This document shows, one piece after another, positions 1-8,723 of a DNA stretch of 49,652 nucleotides; within the stretch, counting starts at the first letter, position 1; each line of letters starts with the position of its first letter. A model generated the notes under the pieces. The model had not been told where the DNA came from. It saw only the letters and a list, made by a program, of their open reading frames with translations, and did no database searches. The translations under genes were made by a program, and so were the position numbers. Source of the stretch: Robinsoniella peoriensis. GTDB lineage: Bacteria > Bacillota > Clostridia > Lachnospirales > Lachnospiraceae. The DNA is taken from the NCBI RefSeq assembly GCF_042680125.1, contig NZ_JBHTNY010000053.1; one strand, given 5' to 3'.

Positions 1-106
1 TTATTTGTTCTCCAAAGTTCCGTTTTTCGGATCAACGAAAAACTCCTCAATGGAGAACAGGGCCATGCCCTAACAAATAAAGGGAACGTAGCCTGCTACG
101 CCCCCT
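1..106. repeat. Nested inverted repeats, possible structured intercistronic element
   Basis: No convincing gene lies in 1-207. Four inverted repeats are packed here: 1-9 with 72-80 (TTATTTGTT/AACAAATAA, perfect), 7-14 with 51-58 (GTTCTCCA/TGGAGAAC, perfect), 22-29 with 36-43 (GTTTTTCG/CGAAAAAC, perfect) and 87-92 with 95-100 (CGTAGC/GCTACG). A small AGGG/CCCT hairpin sits at 59-71. The first two could stack as one long stem with a side hairpin. It lies just downstream of the solute-binding protein gene, where stem-loops often stabilise the upstream message, but a small mobile palindromic element is equally possible. The window edge may cut it. Confidence 0.5.
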
Positions 107-207
107 AAATTTGGCTGTCACATCCCACAAAGCGAAGACAAGCATTTTCAGACATGCTTCAGGGCTATTGCAAATATATGTGTTCTTTCCAGTGTCTTTT
201 CTGACAC

Positions 208-1644
208 CTACTGTAATTCATTCTCAATCTGAGACTGTGCTTCTTCCAGAGCCGCAGCAATATCCTGATCGCTGTCAAAGATTGCATTCAAAGTAGTTGC
301 ACTGAATGTACTGTTGATTGCCGGATAGGCCTCTGTAGATTTGATCAGACCGATCTGATCTTTAATTTCATTTAATACATCAAATGGGTTATTTTTAAAA
401 TACTGTACAAATTCGTTATCCGGATTATGTGTTACCTCTTCCATAGACCATACGTCCATGTTGCAGGGATCAAATCCAAGATTGTTCCATAAACCAATAT
501 TTCCATCTACACTGAGTTTTGCATAAGCAAGGAAATCCTTAGCCAGCTGAACATCGCTGCACTGATTGGTTACACAAGTACCTGTTCCGCCGCCGCCCAC
601 AGAGGATGGCATTCCTTCTTCCAGTACCGGAGCAGGAGCAATTGCAATTTTACCCTTTAAGTCTGTCATATAGCTTGTATATCTGGACATCTGCCACATT
701 GGCATAATCGCACAAGCAACTTCACCTGCATTATAATAAGCGTATGCTTCTTCCGTATCCGGATTTCCGCCCGGAATAGTTGTAGCAACACCTGCCGTCT
801 GAAGATCTTTTAAAGTTTCCAGACCTTTTTGTGCTTCCGGAATGTTTACATTTACATTGCCTGCGTCATCAACCCAGTCTTTTTTCTGCTGTGCAATCAA
901 ATCATTTAACTGCCATAGTGCACTGGTATCTGCTGATATCATGTATTTACCGGTTGCTTCTTTTAACTTAAGCCCTGCTTCTTTTAAATCAGCATAGGTT
1001 TTAATAGTTGTATAATCAATATCTGCGGCTTCTAACATCTCTGTGTTATAGAAAGCAACAGTTGCACCAACGTGGCTTGGAATACCATAATTTTTTCCGT
1101 CCTTGCTGTAAAGCTCAATTCTGGAAGCTACAATATCCTCTCTGTATGGGTCAATCGCATCATTTAATGCTTCTAACTGGGGTTCTCCCTTTAAGAAGTT
1201 TGCAAATTTGCCAAGTTCGATATCCACGATATCCGGTGCACCTTCCCCGGACTGAAGTGCAATCTGAAGTTTATTATGCATGTCTTCATATGGAAGAACA
1301 TTTACATTTAAGCTGACCTGGCGGTCCGGATTTGCTTCATTCCATTTTTCAGCCATATCCTGAAAATGATTTCCGTGGAGTTCCACGAAAGTCCACATTT
1401 CCAGTTCTGTTGCATCTGCGCTTGCAGCTGTCGTTGCTTTTTCGGAATCTGCGGCTTCTGTTTCAGCCGCTGCCTTATCCGCTGCTTTATCCGTTGCTGC
1501 TGCTTCTGTGCCCGCTGCCGTTGTCTCTGCTGTGTTATCTTTTGCTGCTTCTGTAGTTCCTGTACTGCCTCCGCATCCTGCAAGACTTGCAGCCGCCATT
1601 GCTGTTGCTAATAACACCCCTAATACTCTACTACGTTTTCTCAT
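208..1644 (-). CDS. ABC sugar transporter solute-binding lipoprotein
   Basis: Extracellular sugar-binding protein (478 aa) of a carbohydrate ABC importer, SBP family 1. The N-terminus is a lipoprotein signal peptide with lipobox LAGC (Cys24 lipidated). An Ala/Thr/Glu-rich linker to about residue 80 tethers the mature domain to the membrane, followed by the binding fold (ELEMWTF..., APDIVDIELGKFANF). An AGGAGG site precedes the ATG. It starts 12 bp after the GH127 gene and is probably co-transcribed with it, so the ligand may be an arabinose-containing oligosaccharide; that is inferred from context only. No permease is in the window; the partners may lie beyond the left edge. Confidence 0.9.
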   Translation of the reverse strand: MRKRSRVLGVLLATAMAAASLAGCGGSTGTTEAAKDNTAETTAAGTEAAATDKAADKAAAETEAADSEKATTAASADATELEMWTFVELHGNHFQDMAEKWNEANPDRQVSLNVNVLPYEDMHNKLQIALQSGEGAPDIVDIELGKFANFLKGEPQLEALNDAIDPYREDIVASRIELYSKDGKNYGIPSHVGATVAFYNTEMLEAADIDYTTIKTYADLKEAGLKLKEATGKYMISADTSALWQLNDLIAQQKKDWVDDAGNVNVNIPEAQKGLETLKDLQTAGVATTIPGGNPDTEEAYAYYNAGEVACAIMPMWQMSRYTSYMTDLKGKIAIAPAPVLEEGMPSSVGGGGTGTCVTNQCSDVQLAKDFLAYAKLSVDGNIGLWNNLGFDPCNMDVWSMEEVTHNPDNEFVQYFKNNPFDVLNEIKDQIGLIKSTEAYPAINSTFSATTLNAIFDSDQDIAAALEEAQSQIENELQ

Positions 1645-1656
1645 CTTTTTTCCTCC

Positions 1657-3594
1657 TTAGATAAACTCTTTCACCCATACTAACATTTCGCCTGTCTGGC
1701 GGTTCCCCCAGTATGGATAGGGTACAAACATTAACGGTAGACTTTCCATTGTGAGATCAGATTCCTTATATAGTTCGTTACTATGCCACCCATCTGTCAT
1801 CACTTTTTTCCCTGCTGTCCGGATTACGGTAGTTCCTCCTAATAAATTTTCTTCATAACTCTCCTGCAGTTCCTGCTCCGGATCCAAAAATATTGCCGGA
1901 AGATTTTTACCATTATCCACTTCTTCCAGGCAATACACAACCGGACCCTTCATGATTGCAACTTTGCCCACATCTTCTTTAACCAGGGGATTGGCACGCA
2001 ATATTCTGGGAACTAGTGCAAATTTATAAACCAGCGAAGGATTTTTTCCTGAAATCATTACTTTTGCATAGCCTTTCTGAACTTCCGGATAAATTGCCTT
2101 TCCATCCAGTATAAGACCATACTCTTTCACGTATTCAGGTATCCGAATAGCCAACTCAAATTCCGCTTCATCTTCATTCTCAATCGTAATTTCTATCTTT
2201 CCATCATTGGGAAATGCTGTCTTCTGACTCAGGTGAACCGGGTGTCCTTCTATCTCAACCACTGTCTCACTTGAGATAAACAGGTTGATCCAGATAGAAG
2301 ATTTATCATAAAAATAAATGTATTCTCCAATGGATGCCAAGGTTCTGGCTATATTTGGCGGACAGCATGCAACGCCAAACCATTTTTGACGAACCGGCTT
2401 TACATGCTCCATGGAAGTTCTTGGCATACAATTATCCGGCCATACCTCCAGCGGATTAACATAGAAAAAACTCTGTCCATCCATTGCCACACCGGATAAA
2501 AGTGTATTATACAGTGCACGTTCCACCACTTCCATATATTTTGCATCCCTTGTGATCTGTGCCATTCTTCTTCCAAAGAGTGCCAGTCCAATGGAGGCGC
2601 ATGTTTCTGAGTAATTGCGGTTGTTAGGAAGATCATATCCTGTGGTAAAACGTTCCAGTAACCCGGAACTTCCTATACTTCCCGTGATATACATTTTTTT
2701 ATAAGAAATGTCATTCCATAAATTCTCACAGACCTGAAGCAGCTCTTTATCCTGATATTCGTACGCCACATCCGCCATAGCACAGTACATATACACCGCC
2801 CGGACTGCATGCCCCTCTGCTGTATCCTGCTCCCGGACCGGCTTGTGTGACTGGGAGTAAAGAGGCAGGTAATTTTCAAATTCCGGGAAAATCCTCTTAT
2901 AATCCGGTCTTTTTTCTTCCTCCAGGAAATAATTGGGCTCCCTGCCCCTGCGCTCCAGAAATTCTTTCGCCTGTGCAAGATAGGTTCGATTTCCGGTCAC
3001 TTCATATAACTTCACAAGGCCAATTTCCACTTCCTGATGTCCGGGATAACCATCTTTGTTATTTTCATTAGAAAACACTGTGCAGATCAGATCAGCAAAT
3101 TTGCAAATACAGTCTAAAAACTTTCGTTTACCGGTAGCATTGTAATAAGCAACCGCCGCTTCCATCAGATGTCCTGCCGTATATAACTCATGTCCTTCTT
3201 CCAGGTTACTCCAGCGTTTTTCCGGTTCTTTAATTGTAAAATATGTATTGATATAGCCATCCGGCTGTTGCGCCGCTTCAATCAGATCAATTACTTCATC
3301 TGCTGTATTTTCCAGTTCTTTATCTGTGTGAGATGCCAGTGAAAGTGCAACTGCTTCCAACCACTTTGCTACATCGGTATCCTGAAACACCACTCCGTAG
3401 AATTCACCGGTTTCTCTTTTTGCTGCAATTTTAAAATTCATTAACCCATGGCTTGTCTGGGCACCCGGTATTTTATCATTCAGAATATTCCACTGATATG
3501 GGATAATCGTACTTTTTACCAGGTCTATATATCTATCCCAATAGGAATCCCGTATCTTCGTACGGTTTAGTTGAACTAAGGTTAGTTTTTCCAT
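1657..3594 (-). CDS. GH127 beta-L-arabinofuranosidase
   Basis: Glycoside hydrolase family 127 (645 aa), a retaining exo-enzyme releasing beta-L-arabinofuranose from arabinan-type or hydroxyproline-linked chains. The zinc/cysteine active site typical of the family is visible: Glu330 and Cys332 in SETCASIGL, and Cys410-Cys411 in ACCPPN, the first Cys matching the nucleophile of the characterised bifidobacterial enzyme HypBA1. There is no signal peptide, so it should act in the cytoplasm on imported oligosaccharides. Start supported by GGAGG seven bases upstream. It is first gene of an operon with the binding protein. A LacI-type operator just downstream of its -10 box implies repression by the regulator encoded upstream. 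Confidence 0.92.
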   Translation of the reverse strand: MEKLTLVQLNRTKIRDSYWDRYIDLVKSTIIPYQWNILNDKIPGAQTSHGLMNFKIAAKRETGEFYGVVFQDTDVAKWLEAVALSLASHTDKELENTADEVIDLIEAAQQPDGYINTYFTIKEPEKRWSNLEEGHELYTAGHLMEAAVAYYNATGKRKFLDCICKFADLICTVFSNENNKDGYPGHQEVEIGLVKLYEVTGNRTYLAQAKEFLERRGREPNYFLEEEKRPDYKRIFPEFENYLPLYSQSHKPVREQDTAEGHAVRAVYMYCAMADVAYEYQDKELLQVCENLWNDISYKKMYITGSIGSSGLLERFTTGYDLPNNRNYSETCASIGLALFGRRMAQITRDAKYMEVVERALYNTLLSGVAMDGQSFFYVNPLEVWPDNCMPRTSMEHVKPVRQKWFGVACCPPNIARTLASIGEYIYFYDKSSIWINLFISSETVVEIEGHPVHLSQKTAFPNDGKIEITIENEDEAEFELAIRIPEYVKEYGLILDGKAIYPEVQKGYAKVMISGKNPSLVYKFALVPRILRANPLVKEDVGKVAIMKGPVVYCLEEVDNGKNLPAIFLDPEQELQESYEENLLGGTTVIRTAGKKVMTDGWHSNELYKESDLTMESLPLMFVPYPYWGNRQTGEMLVWVKEFI

Positions 3595-3645
3595 AAATGC
3601 CTCCGTCCGTTTCTTATCGATACCAGCGCTTTGTCCTGCGGGTTT

Positions 3646-3661
3646 GATTAAACGTTTTATC
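3646..3661. promoter_or_regulatory. LacI-type operator at the GH127 promoter
   Basis: GATTAAACGTTTTATC is a near-palindrome centred on CG, with the AAACGTT core typical of LacI-family sites. It begins about 10 bp downstream of the GH127 -10 box, so a bound repressor would block initiation or early elongation. A 13/16 match in the opposite orientation lies in the promoter of the LacI gene itself (5188-5203), and a 15/16 match is the first unit of the tandem array at 3829. Confidence 0.7.
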
Positions 3662-3671
3662 TGATATCGAT

Positions 3672-3700
3672 ACTATACTACAGTTTCCAAAATAATGCAA
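3672..3700 (-). promoter_or_regulatory. Sigma-A promoter of the GH127 operon
   Basis: On the minus strand: -35 TTGCAT (3695-3700), 17-bp spacer, -10 TATAGT (3672-3677). Transcription would start near 3665, inside or next to the operator at 3646-3661. Confidence 0.65.
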
Positions 3701-3828
3701 TACCTTTCTTCACAAAAATGACAAAAAAAATATGTACACGCCAAATTACATGTACATATTAACGTCTATATGTGAATATTTTATATATTATATATGCTGA
3801 TGTGTCTATTAAATATCATTATCCTTAC

Positions 3829-4068
3829 GATTAATCGTTTTATCTAAAGATAGTTTTGTCTAATAATCCTTTTATCCTCGGATTGTTTTATCCATTGATT
3901 GTTTTATCCATAGATCATTTTATCTACAGATCATTTTATCTACAAATCATTTTATCTACAGATCATTTTATCTACAGATCATTTTATCTACAGATCCTTT
4001 TATCCACAGATCATTTTATCTACAGATCATTTTATCTACAGATCATTTTATCCACAGACTGTCTTCTC
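3829..4068. repeat. 15-unit, 16-bp operator-like tandem array
   Basis: Fifteen consecutive 16-bp units without spacers. The central units read TACAGATCATTTTATC, five of them identical (starting 3925, 3957, 3973, 4021, 4037). Units toward 3829 diverge step by step and the outermost, GATTAATCGTTTTATC, differs from the GH127 operator at one base. The half-site TTTTATC is kept in 13 of 15 units; unit 15 (4053-4068) is strongly diverged. Units 13-15 run into the LacI gene and encode its last residues. No terminator is seen between the LacI gene and the GH127 promoter. Confidence 0.9.
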
Positions 4069-5075
4069 TTCAATTTACACCTGATCTTGTAGGGATAACT
4101 CTGGTTTGCATCCAACGTTCCTTCCACCTCATCCACCACAATTTCTGCTGCCTTTTTACCAATTTCGTGAAGCGGCAGAGCCATTGTTGTAAGTGCCGGT
4201 TTGAATGCGGTGCTGAACTGCCTGTCATCGAACCCAATTAATGCAATATCCTTCCCAATCTCCAAACCATGATCATTCGCATAATCATAGACCCCCAATG
4301 CCATTACATCACTCATGGCAAAAATAGCCGTGACTTTTTCCTTCATCAGTTGCCCGCACGCCTCATATCCCATACTTCTCAGCCAGTTTCCGGTTACATT
4401 CAGCCCAGGGTTAAATAAAAGTTTATTTTCATATAATGCTTTCTGGTGTCCAACCATTCTGCCAAAGGTATGAAGACTGTCCTTGTCACCGGATATGACC
4501 CCGATCCGTTCATGACCTCCCCTGATCAGTTCCATGGTTGCTTCATACGCTGCCTGCTCATCATCAAATACAACAGATGGAATCCGCTGGTCACCTGCAA
4601 ATCCGTATGCCACAACCAATGGACATTTAAGCCCTCCCGGAATACTTTTAATTTCACGGCAGTGGGCGCCGATATAGATGATCCCCTCCACTTGTTTACT
4701 CTGCATAATCAGGAATTCCTCTTCCACCTGCTTTTTATAATCCTCATGATGATAAAAAGCATTGTCATATTTCTTATACAGCCTTAAGTTCCCGAGAAGA
4801 AACGTATAATCCTTCTCTTCCAGATATTCATTAATGCCATCCACGATCTCCACACAGTTAAATACCGTCAGATCCTCTGTTATGATTCCAATTGTTCTGG
4901 AGTTTCGCTGTTTGAGATTCCGCGCCATCATATTTGGCACATAACCCATTTCTTTTGCCGTCTTTAGAATGCGCTCCTTCGTTTCTTCTCCAACCCGTCC
5001 CTTCCCATTCAGAATATTAGAAACCGTAGCAATTGAAACCCCGCATTCTTTTGCCACTTCTTTAATGGTTGCCAT
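4032..5075 (-). CDS. LacI-family transcriptional regulator
   Basis: LacI/GalR repressor (347 aa). The N-terminal helix-turn-helix is clear (ATIKEVAKECGVSIATVSNI), followed by the hinge helix and a periplasmic-binding-protein-like sugar domain ending near GFDDRQFSTAF and the Pro-Ala-Leu-Thr segment. I chose the ATG at 5075, 30 codons inside the longest frame, because GGGGAGGAA precedes it and the family starts at this point. It probably controls the adjacent GH127/binding-protein operon and itself, since matching AAACGTT operators lie in both promoters. The last few residues (after KLKRRQ) are encoded by the tandem array, so the C-terminus has been remodelled by repeat expansion. Confidence 0.92.
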   Translation of the reverse strand: MATIKEVAKECGVSIATVSNILNGKGRVGEETKERILKTAKEMGYVPNMMARNLKQRNSRTIGIITEDLTVFNCVEIVDGINEYLEEKDYTFLLGNLRLYKKYDNAFYHHEDYKKQVEEEFLIMQSKQVEGIIYIGAHCREIKSIPGGLKCPLVVAYGFAGDQRIPSVVFDDEQAAYEATMELIRGGHERIGVISGDKDSLHTFGRMVGHQKALYENKLLFNPGLNVTGNWLRSMGYEACGQLMKEKVTAIFAMSDVMALGVYDYANDHGLEIGKDIALIGFDDRQFSTAFKPALTTMALPLHEIGKKAAEIVVDEVEGTLDANQSYPYKIRCKLKRRQSVDKMICR

Positions 5076-5155
5076 AACTTTATATTCCTCCCCTGTGATA
5101 TATTTTAGGAATAAACTTTTAGTAAAACTTTTAACTAAAACTCCTACTTCTTTTA

Positions 5156-5203
5156 AGTATAACACTAAATACTCTTTAAATTCAAGTGATAAAACGTTAC
5201 ACC
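5156..5203 (-). promoter_or_regulatory. Promoter and operator of the LacI-type gene
   Basis: Minus strand: -35 TTGAAT (5180-5185), 18-bp spacer, -10 TATACT (5156-5161). An AAACGTT operator-like site (5188-5203) abuts the upstream side of the -35 box and matches the GH127 operator at 13 of 16 positions, suggesting autoregulation. Confidence 0.6.
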
Positions 5204-5304
5204 TGAACCAAAGGGATTTACTCTATTGGCAGTTCCTATTGCATGCACAGAAATGTCCCTCTGATTTCATCCGCCAGATAATAAACAGCCTCCAAATCCT
5301 GGGA

Positions 5305-5363
5305 TATTAAAAAAATCAGGGGTGAAATCCTTTCGTATGGATTTCACCCCTGATTTTTTAATA
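5305..5363. terminator. Bidirectional intrinsic terminator
   Basis: An almost perfect ~25-bp stem (5305-5330 with 5339-5363, loop TTTCGTAT) has A-tracts on the left and T-tracts on the right. On the minus strand it ends the TetR-amylase-glgB operon, 36 bp after the glgB stop. Confidence 0.9.
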
Positions 5364-5398
5364 TACAAGCCTTTTCACCAGGACCCGATTACTTCCCT

Positions 5399-7345
5399 TT
5401 AGAATTTAAACACCGCCACCCCATAGGCCGGCAGTTCATATCCAAAGGAATACGGCATACCGTCACATTCTTTCTTAACCGCCTTAAAGGTCTCGGGCTG
5501 AATTTTACCGGTTCCGCCAAACTCCTTGGCATTGCTGTCCAGAATCAGCTTATACTGTTTTCTTCTGGGCACTCCCACCCGGTAATCTTTTCTCTCCACC
5601 GGTGTGAAATTAATTACAAACAACAGATTGCTTTTTCCATTTTGTGAGTGCCGGATAAAACTAAAGATACTTCTTTCATTATCATTTGCATTCACCCACT
5701 CAAAACCATTCGGGTCATAATCATGGTCATACAGCGCAGGCGTCTTTTTATAGAGATGGAGCAGCGTTTTTACAAAATGCTGCATCTGGGCATGTCTCTC
5801 TTCACCCAGCAGGTACCAATCCAGTTCTCTTGCCTCACTCCATTCCTGGAACTGTGCAAATTCCTGACCCATAAACAAAAGCTTCTTACCCGGATGCCCG
5901 ATCATAAACGAATAAGCTGCTTTCAAATTTGCAAACTTATCATCATACTGTCCCGGCATTTTGCTGATCATAGAGCATTTTAAATGTACCACCTCGTCGT
6001 GGGACAGCACCAGCACATACTTCTCAGCATAGGCATAGGTCATGGAAAACGTCATCTTATGATGATTATACTGTCTGAAATAAGGATCCAGCTTCATATA
6101 TTCCAGGAAGTCATTCATCCATCCCATATTCCATTTCATCGAAAAAGCCAGTCCATCTTCTTCCGCTTTTCCGGTTACTTTCGGCCATGCCGTCGACTCC
6201 TCCGCAATCATAAGCGTCCCATGATTACGCCCCAGAACAACTGTATTCAAATGTTTAAAAAACTCAATTGCCTCCAGGTTTTTATTCCCACCGAATTTAT
6301 TTGGCAGCCACTGACCATTTTCTCTTCCATAGTCCAGATACAAAATCGATGCCACTGCATCCACCCGCAATCCATCAACATGATACTGCTCCACCCAGAA
6401 TAGTGCATTTGCAATCAGGAAATTTTTAACTTCACTTTTACCAAAATCAAAGACTTTCGTTCCCCAATCCGGATGTTCTCCTTTTTTGGGATCTGCATAT
6501 TCGTATGTACTGGTTCCGTCAAACTCTGCAAGTCCATGGGCATCCTTTGGAAAATGTGCAGGAACCCAGTCCAGAATGACACCAATTTTATTTTTATGCA
6601 TGTAATTCACAAAATACATAAAATCTGCAGGCGTTCCATACCGGGAAGTGGGTGCATAATAGCCGGTGACCTGATACCCCCAGGAGCCGTCAAACGGATG
6701 CTCTGCAATTCCCATGAGCTCTACATGGGTATATCCCATTTCTTTTATATAATCCACCAGAGCATGGGCAAGCTCCTTATAATTATAAAATCCATCTTCA
6801 TCTCCGTCATGAAGGGGATGCTTTTTCCAGGATCCCGGATGCACTTCATAAATGGAAACCGGCTGCTCGTCCTGATTCGTCTGTGCACGTTTTGTAATCC
6901 AACCCGAGTCTCCCCACTTGAAATTGTTGATTTCCGCAATTCTGGACGCCGTTCCCGGTCTCACTTCCGCCTGATTTCCATATGGGTCTGCTTTGTATAA
7001 TCCCCGTCCATCTTTGGCAGTAATATAATATTTATATAAATTGCCCACATTCGCCTCAGGTATGAAAGCCTCATACACTCCTATGGGGTCTATACGCTTC
7101 ATAGGATGTGCTTTTTCACTCCACCCGTTAAATTCACCGATAACACTCACATCAGCGGCATTTGGTGCCCAGACGGCGAAATAAACGCCGTCTTTTCCCT
7201 CTATTTTCTGTGGATGAGCTCCTAATTTTTTATAAATATCATAATGTGTTCCCTGACCAAACAGATACTGGTCTAAATCGCCAAACAAAAGCCCTTTGTT
7301 CTCAGCCTTCTTTGCTGTTCCTTTGGCCTGCTTTTTCTCTGCCAT
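5399..7345 (-). CDS. glgB: 1,4-alpha-glucan branching enzyme (GH13)
   Basis: GlgB (648 aa) makes alpha-1,6 branches in glycogen. CBM48 lies at the N-terminus (residues ~30-130, YFAVWAPNAADVSVIGEFNGW), then the GH13 barrel and a C-terminal beta domain. Catalytic residues are visible: nucleophile Asp329 in GLRVDAVAS, acid/base Glu382 in IAEEST, and the third Asp in LSHDEVVH. At 648 aa it lacks the extra N1 domain of longer enzymes such as that of E. coli. A Lys-rich N-terminal tail (MAEKKQAKGTAKKAENK) precedes CBM48. It begins 4 bp after the upstream amylase gene with a GGGGTGAG site, so it is the last gene of the TetR operon. Confidence 0.95.
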   Translation of the reverse strand: MAEKKQAKGTAKKAENKGLLFGDLDQYLFGQGTHYDIYKKLGAHPQKIEGKDGVYFAVWAPNAADVSVIGEFNGWSEKAHPMKRIDPIGVYEAFIPEANVGNLYKYYITAKDGRGLYKADPYGNQAEVRPGTASRIAEINNFKWGDSGWITKRAQTNQDEQPVSIYEVHPGSWKKHPLHDGDEDGFYNYKELAHALVDYIKEMGYTHVELMGIAEHPFDGSWGYQVTGYYAPTSRYGTPADFMYFVNYMHKNKIGVILDWVPAHFPKDAHGLAEFDGTSTYEYADPKKGEHPDWGTKVFDFGKSEVKNFLIANALFWVEQYHVDGLRVDAVASILYLDYGRENGQWLPNKFGGNKNLEAIEFFKHLNTVVLGRNHGTLMIAEESTAWPKVTGKAEEDGLAFSMKWNMGWMNDFLEYMKLDPYFRQYNHHKMTFSMTYAYAEKYVLVLSHDEVVHLKCSMISKMPGQYDDKFANLKAAYSFMIGHPGKKLLFMGQEFAQFQEWSEARELDWYLLGEERHAQMQHFVKTLLHLYKKTPALYDHDYDPNGFEWVNANDNERSIFSFIRHSQNGKSNLLFVINFTPVERKDYRVGVPRRKQYKLILDSNAKEFGGTGKIQPETFKAVKKECDGMPYSFGYELPAYGVAVFKF

Positions 7346-7349
7346 CTTC

Positions 7350-8708
7350 TCACCCCTGGTTTATTTTTATAATTACGCTTCCACACGCTTTTAATTCTAC
7401 CGTAATCTTACCGCCATCTGCCGCAACTGCTTCTCCGGTAACAGCATCCATGCAGCTTTTTGCTTCCACCGGCAATGATATAGTCATCACAGCTGCATTC
7501 TCATCATTATTAACTGCAACAATAACCGCTTCCTTCTCCCAGATCCTGGCAAAAGCATACTGGCGGTTAGTCAATGCCAGCTCCCTGTATTTTCCGCCTG
7601 CAAGCGCCTGGTTCCCTTTACGGATTTCACCAAGCTCTTTTAAATGCCTGATAATTTCAGGATGCTGATTATTCTTCTCACATTCTTCCAGTACCAGATG
7701 CGGTCTCAGCGGATCATCATTTCCGCCCTCTTTCTTACCTTCAATTCCCCATTCAGATCCATAATAGATGGAGGGAATTCCCGGCAGCGTATAGAGCAGC
7801 GTATATACCGGATTAATGTGTTCCTTATTCGTCAGCTTGCTCATAATGCGGTCCACATCATGATTATCTACAAAAGAATACAGTGTTCTTCCCTTATAGA
7901 TCCCGCCATTTTCATCGAACTCACGCTTGACCGTATGGGCAATTTCAAAATAATTATGATCATTATGCCCGGAATACAAACCCTTGTGAAGTTCATAATT
8001 GGTAGTAGCGTGTAAGACTTCATCATTTGCCCATTTACCGTAATCTCCGTGGATGACTTCACCCATCAGCCAGAAATCTTTTTTCTCAGCTGCCGTAACC
8101 CTGCGCATCTCTTTCATAAAGTCAAAATCCAGACAGTCTGCACAGTCCAGACGGATACCGTCAATATCAAATTCCTCAATCCAAAAACGAATTACGTCCA
8201 GCAGATAATCCCGCACCGCGCCTTCACACAGATTCAGATTCACCAATTCAAAACAGTTTCTCCATGCTTCATATCCGAAACCGTCATTATATGGCGTATT
8301 CCATCCAAAGTTAATACCCTTATACCAGTTCCGGTAAGGTGAATTCTCCCTGTTCTGCTTAATATCCTGAAATGCAAAGAATTCCCTTCCCGTATGGTTG
8401 AACACCCCGTCGACAATCACCTTGATTCCTTCTCCATGGGCCATCTCCACAAATTTCTTAAAATCTTCGTTGTCACCAAGGCGCCTGTCGACTACTTTAT
8501 AATCCTTTGTATCATAACCATGTGTGGTAGATTCAAATAACGGCCCTATATAAATTGCAGTACACCCAATTTCTTTTATATGCGCCAACCAGGCAAATAA
8601 TTCCTCAAATCGGTGAATTATTTCATTTTCTTTGTTTTCTTTCGGTGCTCCTGTCATTCCCAGGGGATACATATGATAAAATACTGCCTCTTCATACCAT
8701 TTACTCAT
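7350..8708 (-). CDS. GH13 alpha-amylase-family enzyme, cytoplasmic
   Basis: Alpha-glucan-acting GH13 enzyme (452 aa), catalytic barrel plus a short C-terminal beta domain. Visible motifs: region I DGVFNHTG, nucleophile Asp in GIRLDCADCLD, acid/base Glu in LMGEVIHGD, third Asp in FVDNHDVDR. No signal peptide, so intracellular; maltodextrin or glycogen breakdown is likely but exact specificity cannot be read. Two starts compete: TTG at 8717 lies only 1 nt from AGGAG, whereas ATG at 8708 lies 10 nt from it, so I use 8708. It sits between the TetR gene (15 bp) and glgB (4 bp). Confidence 0.9.
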   Translation of the reverse strand: MSKWYEEAVFYHMYPLGMTGAPKENKENEIIHRFEELFAWLAHIKEIGCTAIYIGPLFESTTHGYDTKDYKVVDRRLGDNEDFKKFVEMAHGEGIKVIVDGVFNHTGREFFAFQDIKQNRENSPYRNWYKGINFGWNTPYNDGFGYEAWRNCFELVNLNLCEGAVRDYLLDVIRFWIEEFDIDGIRLDCADCLDFDFMKEMRRVTAAEKKDFWLMGEVIHGDYGKWANDEVLHATTNYELHKGLYSGHNDHNYFEIAHTVKREFDENGGIYKGRTLYSFVDNHDVDRIMSKLTNKEHINPVYTLLYTLPGIPSIYYGSEWGIEGKKEGGNDDPLRPHLVLEECEKNNQHPEIIRHLKELGEIRKGNQALAGGKYRELALTNRQYAFARIWEKEAVIVAVNNDENAAVMTISLPVEAKSCMDAVTGEAVAADGGKITVELKACGSVIIKINQG

Positions 8709-8723
8709 TTCCGTCAATCTCCT

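Noticed and set aside
1..66. 21-codon minus-strand ORF (MALFSIEEFFVDPKNGTLEN)
   Set aside because: No ribosome site and it lies wholly within the nested inverted repeats; probably chance.
1..80. Integron attC site
   Set aside because: The palindrome lacks the required GTTRRRY and RYYYAAC ends and no cassette or integrase is seen.
3829..4068. Possible CRISPR array
   Set aside because: Units are contiguous with no unique spacers, and the unit is only 16 bp.
3856..4092. 78-codon plus-strand ORF with repeated FYLQIILSTDHFIYRS
   Set aside because: It is open only because the 16-bp array repeats every 48 bp in frame without stops; there is no ribosome site.
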